Made by a program: the position numbers and the translations under genes
Assembly (NCBI GenBank): GCA_015494245.1
Contig: WGBN01000198.1
Location: 1-6,447 of the forward strand
Direction of reading: 5' to 3'
From: Saprospiraceae bacterium
GTDB taxonomy: Bacteria; Bacteroidota; Bacteroidia; Chitinophagales; Saprospiraceae
DNA length: 6,447 bases
Shown here: positions 1-5,745 of the stretch, in pieces
Layout of the letters: every line of letters starts with the position of its first letter
Position numbering within the stretch: the first letter of the stretch is position 1
The notes under the pieces: model-generated
Seen by the model: the letters and a program-made list of their open reading frames with translations, nothing else
Databases searched by the model: none
Told to the model about the DNA's origin: nothing

Positions 1-35
1 GAGCATCTCTACCTGTTTTTTTACCCGAATTTGCC

Positions 36-57
36 GGGTGCGCACAACTGCGCACCC
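36..57 (-). terminator. Perfect 9-bp hairpin downstream of the giant gene, terminator-like
   Basis: GGGTGCGCA (36-44) and TGCGCACCC (49-57) pair perfectly around a 4-base loop. The hairpin begins 19 bases past the stop codon of the leftward gene. In the leftward transcript it is followed by an A-rich run rather than a U-run, so it is not a textbook intrinsic terminator. It may end or protect the transcript. An overlapping alternative stem, ACCCG (23-27) with CGGGT (35-39), cannot form at the same time. Confidence 0.45.
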
Positions 58-76
58 AAACAAATTCATGCTTCGC

Positions 77-3000
77 TTACTTCATGAGAATCATTTTGTT
101 GGTGGCCATCTCCGTCGAAGTCTTCACACGGTAGTAGTAAACACCCGAGCCTTCGAGTTGTGAGGCATTCACCATCCATTCGTGGCGGCCTTTCGGCAAA
201 TTCCGGTTTTCGGTATAGACCATCCGGCCGGAGGCATCAAAGATGGAAAGGGTAACTGCATCGCCTTCCGGCAAATAGAACCCTATGCTCGTCTCCTCTC
301 CAAACGGGTTGGGGATGTTCTGTTGCAACTTTAAGCCCTTGACCTGCCCTTGGGAGACCTCTCCATCGTAGAGAAACTCCAGGCTTAGATCCAGACGTTC
401 GCCATTGGAATGATAAGCCTCTGCTTTTGTCAAGTCAGAATTGAGCTCCATCACATCGCTGAGGAGATGGCCGTCTTCCAGGGCTTTAAAGTGCAGGATG
501 AAGAGCTCGCTCCCGTCTTCCAGACTAAGGCCGTAAGCTTTGTTCCAGCTGCCCGTCAGCAAGCCTTGTGCGAGGTGGTTCATGCCGAAATTCGCCGTGC
601 TTAGATTCGAGAGCACTCCCGGCTCTATGCGCTCCAATTGCAACACTTCGGGATCAAAGGCCAGGGTAAACTGGAAGCCCGCCACATCTTCAAACTGGTT
701 GGCCCGCACGGCTACGGCATAGCTGTTGCCCGCTTTCAGATTTACGTCTGTAGCTTGCAATGGCAGATTGGCGACTGCGTGCACATTCACAGGCGGTATG
801 TTGGAATTGACCTGTGCCGAGCCATCCACATCGCCAATTTTGATGGCTATAAAGTCGGAGTGCATTTGGTCCTCTGTCAGTTCCGGATAAGTGATGTAGT
901 CGGGAACATACTCCAGCCAGGGGTTGGAGGGATCGGGGAAGACGTAGTCGGCAGGAATAAACCGCCATGAAGGATAGCCTCCAAAATCGTCTTCCAGCAA
1001 GAGAATCACCTTGCGAATGACCACCATATCCAAGGTACTAATAGCGCCTGAGTGATTGGCATCGGCAGCCAGCATCTGATAGGGCGTATCTAAGGAGTCC
1101 ACCCCGAGGATGTGCCGCGTGATGAGCACCAGGTCATACGTACTGACACCATTGGTGGCATCTCCGTCTTTAACCGGTGTAACGGTATAACCACTACCCG
1201 TTGCCAAACCTTCAAAAGCATAGGGACTGCCCATCTGCATAAGGCCCGGATCATTGGGGTTGTTGTTTGTAACATGTACCTCTACCTCATCGGCCTCCAC
1301 ACCCGATTCGTCCTCAATCAAGCCGGCAATGGTAGCCACAGCCGGGCCCGAGGGCGGGCAGACGACAAAGTTGTCCTGTATAATGACCTGCGTGATGCAG
1401 AAATCGGCATTACCGGCTTCGTCAACAACCCATATCTCCACATCATGGGTACCCACATCATTGCAATGAAACGTCAGAGTCTTCGTCGCAGGCGGGCCCG
1501 AAGCAGTTGAGTCTGCCAGACGCATATAGACCTGCAGATTTTCTTCTGCGGTGCAATTGTCCTCCTTGTGAGCGACAAACAAATCCGCATCTACAGATAC
1601 GGAAATCGTATCCGGCATGTAGCCCAATTCCGTTGCAATACCACTATTGCAAACGATGCTCGGCAATTTCAAATCGCGCACCTCTATCGTCATGGTTGCG
1701 TAAGTGGTATTGCCACAGCCGTCCACAGCCGTAAAGAGCACTTCGGTAGTTCCCATCGGATAAAACCCGCTGGCATTGGCACCGCCATCTGTGGCATACG
1801 GAGAGTTGTTGGTGATCGTTATGAAGGGGCTGCAATCGGTAGCAAAAGCATCCGGCAAGTCGGCATATCCGTATTGGCAGTTGTTGTCCACACCCACGAT
1901 GGTGTCATTGGGGACAGTCAAAACAGGGGGCGTCTGGTCTTTCATAATGATGAGCTGCGTATGGTACCAAATCCCTCCGGAGTTGGGATCATAGGGGTCA
2001 TAGCTGCACCAATCCATCACAGCCCAGGTGCGTACAATCTTGTAGCAGGCCGGATAGGATACGTAGTAATACTGATCGGAGTAGTTCACACCGAGAAGAG
2101 CACAAGGCTCCGAAGGCAATTGCGGGCGCGAATAAGGGTCCGGTAAACTGTCGGGATGAAGCTCTTCCTGCTCAATACAGGCATCATAAAGGGTATAGTC
2201 CTCCGGCCAAACGATGGTACTGCCATCGTAAGGATTCTGATTCTCCACAGTGATAGTCTGCTGGCAAGTCGTCACATTGCCACCCGCATCGGTGAAAGTC
2301 CAATTGCGCACAATGGTGCCTTCTCCACAGTTGTTGATCGTAATGGTAGAATCTTCTGTCATCACCACATCTGCAGCACAACCATCCAATACGATGGGAT
2401 CTCCATAGATACTCAAATCTGAATAATCCTCATCGCACTCAATGGTCAGTGCCGGCAAAGGACAGGAGACTAAAGGATCACTCTGATCCTGCACATCTAC
2501 AAAAACATTACACTCCGAATATGAAGCCGGATTTCCCTGCTCCGCAACGCGCAAAATCACCTCTATCTGCTGGCCAATGTCATCACAGTCAAACTCCAGA
2601 TAAGTGCCATAGGTCGCTCCATCATCCCGGCTGGCCGTGAAAACGATGGGGACACAATTGTCGTAGCTGCCATCGTCTAAATTGGAAGCAGCAACCACCG
2701 CCAGGCCCGTAGCCGGAATGGGTACCACTGTAAACTCATCGCAAATAGCAGTAGGGACATCGTCATCTATAATCGTCAGATCTACCTGGCAAAAAGAAGT
2801 GTTGCCACACAAGTCAGTAGCTTGATAAGTAACCGTATAGACACCTATGGGAACATTGAAGAAGGGCCCTGTACCGGAGCCGCCCCAACTTCCCGTAGTC
2901 GTTACCGTAATGAGGTTTTGCGCCGTACAGTTATCTGATACGGTAGCCTCAGGCAAAACAAAATCCGCAGAGCAGGTCGCCGAGTTGGTACCCATAATCA

Positions 3001-3976
3001 AAGGGTCCGGACAAGTGATGTCGGGAGCCGTAGTATCCTCTACCGTGATGTGCTGATCATAGGTCTCCACCTGATTCGTGCAGTTGTCAACCACCGTCCA
3101 AGTGCGTATCACTTCGTAAGAAGCAAGAGAGGGCAGGCAGGTATAGACGATGTTATCCGTGTAGGTGGTATTGATCATGCAGTAAACACCGCTCATGATG
3201 GAATTGCCATCAATCATAGGCTCACCTGTTACCGAGGGGTCTAAATCCACAGCATCACTGCATTCGTAAGTGAAATCATCCGGAAAAACGACATCATTCA
3301 CATCCTTGCTTTCCAAATTGATGACTTGCGTACACTGCGATTGATTGCCGCTGTCATCCAAAGCATACCAGGTACGCACAATCTGGCCAATGTAAGGAGG
3401 CGCCATGCTGCAATCCGGCCCTACCAACACATCGGCATAGGTCAGCGTCACATCCGGATCGCAATTATCTACCACGGTCGGGTAGCCTACGGAAGCAGGG
3501 TCCATATCTGCATTGCAGCCAATGACCACATCATCGCAATTGGCAGTAAAAACCGGCGCCAAAGCATCGTGCATAACAAAATAGGCCGTGCAGTTATTAC
3601 CGCTGGCCTCATGCGTAACCGTAGCTGACATCAATTGCCCCAGATAGCCTCCATCAACAGTAACGGGCTCCGGGCCACTCGCAACGAGGTTCCCAAGCGG
3701 GTCATACACATCAATCAAAATCGTCCCCGCCGGAATAGGGCCCTCCAGAAGATTATCTGCCGTAAGCACTGCATTGCAAGAACCATTTACAGCCACATTC
3801 AACGGGCCCGAAGGATTTCCGTTACACACAATGGTTTGTGCCTGTAAGGCAAAAGTAAAAAGTGATAAAAAGGCAAGCAGAAAAACGTTTTTCGTTTGCC
3901 TTGAGGCCGCAGCCAAAAAGGCTTTAGCCAATCGTGCTCCAAAGAGCATTCCGTTTGTTTTCTTGTTCCCATTCAT
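77..3976 (-). CDS. Giant secreted HYR/Ig-like modular protein with dockerin-like, cohesin-like and T9SS type A sorting domains
   Basis: 1299 residues. Residues 1-46 look like a Sec signal peptide: a basic n-region of about 30 residues, a hydrophobic core near 31-44, and a likely cut after LQA before Q47. Residues 47-872 hold nine cysteine-rich Ig-like/HYR modules of about 80-100 residues; module 4 (316-407) and module 8 (684-772) are the most typical HYR repeats (ATDLCGN, AVDGCGN). Residues 877-936 resemble a CnaB/carboxypeptidase-regulatory fold. Residues 937-993 form a dockerin-like pair of calcium loops (D937, D939, D948; D972, N974, D983). Residues 1076-1203 are cohesin-like (VAGFQFTLAFDPEVLQLE). 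Residues 1214-1299 are a type A sorting domain (LQQNIPNPF, GVYYYRV, ending KMILMK). In known families the last domain directs export by the type IX system and is cleaved at the outer membrane, so a surface or released protein is expected. No catalytic domain is visible; an adhesive or matrix role is inference. The ATG at 3976 has no clear Shine-Dalgarno sequence; Met10 is an alternative start. Confidence 0.95.
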   Translation of the reverse strand: MNGNKKTNGMLFGARLAKAFLAAASRQTKNVFLLAFLSLFTFALQAQTIVCNGNPSGPLNVAVNGSCNAVLTADNLLEGPIPAGTILIDVYDPLGNLVASGPEPVTVDGGYLGQLMSATVTHEASGNNCTAYFVMHDALAPVFTANCDDVVIGCNADMDPASVGYPTVVDNCDPDVTLTYADVLVGPDCSMAPPYIGQIVRTWYALDDSGNQSQCTQVINLESKDVNDVVFPDDFTYECSDAVDLDPSVTGEPMIDGNSIMSGVYCMINTTYTDNIVYTCLPSLASYEVIRTWTVVDNCTNQVETYDQHITVEDTTAPDITCPDPLIMGTNSATCSADFVLPEATVSDNCTAQNLITVTTTGSWGGSGTGPFFNVPIGVYTVTYQATDLCGNTSFCQVDLTIIDDDVPTAICDEFTVVPIPATGLAVVAASNLDDGSYDNCVPIVFTASRDDGATYGTYLEFDCDDIGQQIEVILRVAEQGNPASYSECNVFVDVQDQSDPLVSCPLPALTIECDEDYSDLSIYGDPIVLDGCAADVVMTEDSTITINNCGEGTIVRNWTFTDAGGNVTTCQQTITVENQNPYDGSTIVWPEDYTLYDACIEQEELHPDSLPDPYSRPQLPSEPCALLGVNYSDQYYYVSYPACYKIVRTWAVMDWCSYDPYDPNSGGIWYHTQLIIMKDQTPPVLTVPNDTIVGVDNNCQYGYADLPDAFATDCSPFITITNNSPYATDGGANASGFYPMGTTEVLFTAVDGCGNTTYATMTIEVRDLKLPSIVCNSGIATELGYMPDTISVSVDADLFVAHKEDNCTAEENLQVYMRLADSTASGPPATKTLTFHCNDVGTHDVEIWVVDEAGNADFCITQVIIQDNFVVCPPSGPAVATIAGLIEDESGVEADEVEVHVTNNNPNDPGLMQMGSPYAFEGLATGSGYTVTPVKDGDATNGVSTYDLVLITRHILGVDSLDTPYQMLAADANHSGAISTLDMVVIRKVILLLEDDFGGYPSWRFIPADYVFPDPSNPWLEYVPDYITYPELTEDQMHSDFIAIKIGDVDGSAQVNSNIPPVNVHAVANLPLQATDVNLKAGNSYAVAVRANQFEDVAGFQFTLAFDPEVLQLERIEPGVLSNLSTANFGMNHLAQGLLTGSWNKAYGLSLEDGSELFILHFKALEDGHLLSDVMELNSDLTKAEAYHSNGERLDLSLEFLYDGEVSQGQVKGLKLQQNIPNPFGEETSIGFYLPEGDAVTLSIFDASGRMVYTENRNLPKGRHEWMVNASQLEGSGVYYYRVKTSTEMATNKMILMK
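80..337 (-). other. T9SS type A C-terminal sorting domain
   Basis: Residues 1214-1299. The domain opens with LKLQQNIPNPF, continues with SIGFYLPEGDAVTLSIFDASGR, and closes with GVYYYRVKTS and KMILMK. These are the recognised landmarks of the type A C-terminal domain (Por secretion tail). It marks the protein as cargo of the type IX secretion system, to be moved across the outer membrane and processed there. Confidence 0.93.
368..751 (-). other. Cohesin-like beta domain
   Basis: Residues 1076-1203. The stretch around VAGFQFTLAFDPEVLQLERI followed by a glycine-containing turn and a later ELFILHFKAL strand matches the layout of cohesin-type domains, in which a hydrophobic strand is followed by FDP and then by V-L-x-x. 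It sits between the dockerin-like domain and the sorting domain, an order seen in Bacteroidota multi-domain exported proteins. The assignment rests on motif recognition alone. Confidence 0.6.
998..1168 (-). other. Dockerin-like double calcium-loop domain
   Basis: Residues 937-993 carry two 12-residue EF-hand-like loops, each followed by a short helix. The first loop starts D937-x-D939 and ends at D948, followed by LVLITRHILG. The second starts D972-x-N974-x-S976 and ends at D983, followed by MVVIRKVILL. The spacing and helix sequences fit the dockerin type I pattern known in Bacteroidota exported proteins. A conserved-looking tail follows (SWRF, FPDPSNPW, IAIKIGDVDGSA, residues 1003-1054). 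Calcium binding is expected from the family; binding to a separate cohesin is not implied. Confidence 0.75.
1361..2476 (-). repeat. Second four-module block (modules 6-9, order A-A-B-C) of the giant protein
   Basis: Residues 501-872. Module 6 (IVRNW, then DAGGN, then CQQTI) matches module 2. Module 7 (IVWPEDYT, then IVRTW) matches module 3 (VVFPDDFT, then VIRTW). Module 8 is a HYR module matching module 4 but without two of its cysteines. Module 9 (FHCNDVG, then DEAGN and a late Cys) matches module 5. The copies are highly diverged at the protein level, so the duplication would be old. Confidence 0.7.
2477..3559 (-). repeat. First four-module block (modules 2-5, order A-A-B-C) of the giant protein
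   Basis: Residues 140-500. Modules 2 and 3 share the A signature with IVRTW or VIRTW (199-203, 289-293) followed by a D-x-GN or DNC turn. Module 4 is a canonical HYR module with five cysteines (C322, C335, C350, C390, C396). Module 5 carries the C signature FDCDDIG (462-468) followed by V-x-x-E-x-GN and a late cysteine. The same order occurs in the next block. Boundaries are read by eye from the recurring Asp-Pro and Ala-Pro joints. Confidence 0.7.
3839..3976 (-). other. Signal peptide region of the giant secreted protein
   Basis: Residues 1-46. The hydrophobic core VFLLAFLSLFTFAL is followed by QA and a likely cleavage site before Q47. The n-region is unusually long and contains a second mildly hydrophobic stretch, LAKAFLAAA (residues 16-24). 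Starting at Met10 would shorten the leader to 37 residues, a more usual length. No Met lies between residue 10 and the core, so these are the only two ATG choices. Confidence 0.75.
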
Positions 3977-4381
3977 TTGCCTAAAAGTTTTATGTTAAAA
4001 AAGTGTTTCCAATTCATACCCCAACCGAAGTGGTTTAGGGAAACCGGGCTTCCCGACCGGAAATTTGGCCGGCTCGCACCGCCCAAATTCATTTCAAGTA
4101 TAAATCAGGCACACATCGGACATCCCCGGACAGGTACCGCACACCCGCCCGCAGCAGTAGAGACAACTCTACATACTTCGGTAAATCACTGAATGCCCGG
4201 CCATTTCAACACTGCATAGCCTGCAGCGTATCAAAAGCCAAAATCAGCCTAAAAGGCTCAGACAGAGGCATTAAAACCTCTTCTTATTTGTTGTAGTCAT
4301 GGAAAAAACGCAAACCCATAAACGGGCAGCAAAGACGGGAACTGTTCTCTCATAGCATTCCCTTCTTTTTGACCCATCCTC

Positions 4382-4441
4382 GGGCGACATGGCAACCCAA
4401 GCCGGTGTATATACCTCCGTATTCGGGCAGCCATGCCGCTC
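4382..4441. other. 60-base imperfect inverted repeat in the intergenic region
   Basis: The outer arms 4382-4386 and 4437-4441 pair with one G-T wobble. After one mismatch, CATGGC (4388-4393) pairs with GCCATG (4430-4435). After a 2x2 internal loop, CCC (4396-4398) pairs with GGG (4425-4427). The centre holds GGT (4404-4406) against ACC (4413-4415). It could be a structured RNA on either strand, a relic of a palindromic element, or chance. No flanking repeat or U-run favours one of these. Confidence 0.35.
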
Positions 4442-4481
4442 AAGAATAAGCCTTATGTTTTCTCCATAGTATGAATCAACA

Positions 4482-4502
4482 TGCATCACCATACAGGATG
4501 CA
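4482..4502. promoter_or_regulatory. Short dyad TGCATC-N9-GATGCA, possible operator
   Basis: A perfect 6-bp inverted repeat with a 9-base spacer. It lies about 85 bases upstream of the -33 element of the rightward promoter. Such symmetry can be a binding site for a dimeric regulator, but a 6-bp dyad is easily found by chance. Confidence 0.2.
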
Positions 4503-4587
4503 CACACAATTCATTCTTCAAGAAACAAATACCGTGCCAAAAACGAAATGCGCATAAATTCCAGATAGCCAAAATGGCCGGAACCCC

Positions 4588-4616
4588 TTGCAATACTAAT
4601 ACATAGCGTACCTTTG
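4588..4616 (+). promoter_or_regulatory. Bacteroidota-type promoter for the flippase-like/rsmG operon
   Basis: TTG at 4588-4590 and TACCTTTG at 4609-4616 match the Bacteroidota -33 (TTG) and -7 (TAnnTTTG) elements with an 18-base spacer. The -7 box ends only 7 bases before the ATG at 4624, so transcription should begin at or very near the start codon. The promoter motif is seen directly; its use is inferred. Confidence 0.65.
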
Positions 4617-4623
4617 CAGTCAG

Positions 4624-5745
4624 ATGAAAGACGCAAACGTACAGGAGCAAAAACCACTCCCCGGCACAGAAGAAGAGGCGCTTGAATCCATCCGGATATC
4701 GCGTGTCATTGCCCCCATTTTATTGGGTATCGCAGCTGTATTCTACCTGATGTGGCGGCAATTTGACCCCGCAGAGTTTGCCAAAGTATCCTGGAGCGGG
4801 AAAGTTATTTGGGGCGTAGCGTTGGCAGCGCTGTTGCTCGCCATTCGCCATTTGGCTTATGCCACCCGCCTGCGCATACTCTCCAAAGGAGATTTTTCCT
4901 GGCGCAAGTGCATTGAGTTGATTTTTATCTGGGAGTTTAGCGCAGCCGTATCCCCCACCAGCGTGGGCGGCTCTGCCGTAGCCTTTTTTGTGCTGGCCCA
5001 GGAAAAACTGCCCGCCGCCCGCACGGCCACCATCGTGCTCTACACCATTATTTTAGACACGCTTTTTTTCATCGTATCCATCCCGCTGCTCTTGTTGGCC
5101 TTTGGCCCCCACATCATTCGCCCGGGTTTGAGCAGCTTTTCAGAACTCGATGCCTGGGGATATACTTTTATCTTTGCTTACATTTTTATGTTTTTTTACG
5201 GCTTCTTGTTTTTTTACGGCTTATTCATCAACCCCATACAAATCAAGCGCCTGCTCGGCCGCATCACCGGCATTCGCTTCCTGAGGCGGTTTCGCCGCCG
5301 CGCCATTTTGCTGGGCATGGAAATGGTATTGGCCTCTTTTGACATGAAGCGGCAGCGCTGGAGCTTCCACATCAAAGCCTTTCTTGCCACCATTGTAGCC
5401 TGGTCAGGCCGCTTTTTGCTGCTCGCCATGCTGATTGCAGCCTTTAAAGAGAGTTGGCCCACCGATCCCTCCTGGTACATGGGCCTATACGCGCGCCTGC
5501 AGGCCATGTTCGTCATCATCGCCTTCAGCCCCACGCCGGGTGGAGCGGGCTTCATCGAAGTGCTCTTCGGTGGCTTCCTCACCGATTACGTAGCCAACGA
5601 CACCAACTCCATCATCATCGCAACCATCTGGCGATTGATGACCTATTACTTCTACCTGCTTGCCGGCGCCATCGTCATTCCCAACTGGATACGCGAAGTG
5701 CTCAACTACCGCAAAGAAGCCGCCCAAAAAAAGAAAGATGCTTGA
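4624..5745 (+). CDS. Flippase-like integral membrane protein (YbhN / LPG synthase transmembrane family)
   Basis: 373 residues with about eight membrane segments (roughly 28-46, 60-76, 97-125, 132-160, 178-203, 252-274, 288-318, 328-352). Family signatures are clear: the EFSAAVSPTSVGGSAVAFF stretch (104-122), with its Pro-Thr-Ser-x-Gly-Gly, and the FSPTPGGAGFIEVLF stretch (301-315), followed by W-R-L-x-T-Y-Y (336-342). This is the UPF0104 / lysylphosphatidylglycerol synthase transmembrane family. Its length fits the stand-alone form; there is no C-terminal aminoacyltransferase domain, so lysyl-lipid synthesis is unlikely. Family members are proposed to move or handle lipids or polyprenyl-linked substrates in the inner membrane; the substrate here is unknown. 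The ATG at 4624 is the only usable start: the frame upstream opens at 4600 after TAA and has no ATG, GTG or TTG, and the next Met (43) lies in the first helix. A hydrophilic Lys-rich tail ends the protein. The gene overlaps rsmG by 8 bp. Confidence 0.93.
   Translation: MKDANVQEQKPLPGTEEEALESIRISRVIAPILLGIAAVFYLMWRQFDPAEFAKVSWSGKVIWGVALAALLLAIRHLAYATRLRILSKGDFSWRKCIELIFIWEFSAAVSPTSVGGSAVAFFVLAQEKLPAARTATIVLYTIILDTLFFIVSIPLLLLAFGPHIIRPGLSSFSELDAWGYTFIFAYIFMFFYGFLFFYGLFINPIQIKRLLGRITGIRFLRRFRRRAILLGMEMVLASFDMKRQRWSFHIKAFLATIVAWSGRFLLLAMLIAAFKESWPTDPSWYMGLYARLQAMFVIIAFSPTPGGAGFIEVLFGGFLTDYVANDTNSIIIATIWRLMTYYFYLLAGAIVIPNWIREVLNYRKEAAQKKKDA
5191..5226 (+). repeat. 18-bp tandem duplication inside a membrane segment
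   Basis: The unit TTTTTTTACGGCTTCTTG (5191-5208) is followed directly by TTTTTTTACGGCTTATTC (5209-5226), 16 of 18 bases identical. It is in frame and encodes FFYGFL then FFYGLF (residues 190-201) within the fifth predicted helix. Each unit begins with seven T residues. Confidence 0.85.

Larger units (their letters stand above)
3977..4623. other. Divergent intergenic region, no convincing gene
   Basis: 647 bases between the two divergently transcribed units. A 78-codon reading frame on the minus strand (4271-4507) and a 71-codon TTG-started frame on the plus strand (3977-4192) exist, but neither looks like a protein family I recognise. No tRNA or rRNA is seen. The region does contain three short tandem hairpins (4032-4072), a 60-base imperfect hairpin (4382-4441), a 6-bp dyad (4482-4502) and the rightward promoter (4588-4616). 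No clear promoter for the leftward gene was found. Confidence 0.7.

Noticed and set aside
410..3847. Many plus-strand reading frames of 60-190 codons opposite the giant gene, the longest at 1568-2146
   Set aside because: They are antisense shadows of a well-supported coding region; their translations show no domain pattern and no ribosome binding sites.
4095..4102. TATACTTG on the minus strand as a -7 box for the giant gene
   Set aside because: It has one mismatch to TAnnTTTG and no TTG at the needed distance upstream on that strand. The TGAATTTG nearby (4084-4091) also deviates and lacks a partner.
3977..4192. A 71-codon plus-strand frame starting with TTG directly opposite the giant gene's start
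   Set aside because: It has a rare start codon, lies in the leader of the divergent gene, and has a Pro/His-rich composition with no recognisable motif. I see no promoter for it.
4404..4415. GGTGTATATACC as an operator palindrome
   Set aside because: One pair is mismatched, and the sequence is better explained as the tip of the longer 4382-4441 hairpin.
4271..4507. A 78-codon reading frame on the minus strand in the intergenic region
   Set aside because: The translation (starting MCASCMVMHVDSYY) matches no family I recognise, has no clear ribosome binding site or hydrophobic or domain pattern, and overlaps the imperfect hairpin. It is most likely chance.
4197..4581. A 10-bp perfect inverted repeat, CCGGCCATTT (4197-4206) and AAATGGCCGG (4572-4581), as the ends of a small mobile element
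   Set aside because: The match does not extend beyond 10 bases on either side, no target-site duplication is visible, and one such pair in about 650 bases can arise by chance.
4624..5745. Full lysylphosphatidylglycerol synthase (MprF)
   Set aside because: Only the membrane part of the family is present; the cytoplasmic aminoacyl transfer domain, which would add several hundred residues, is absent.
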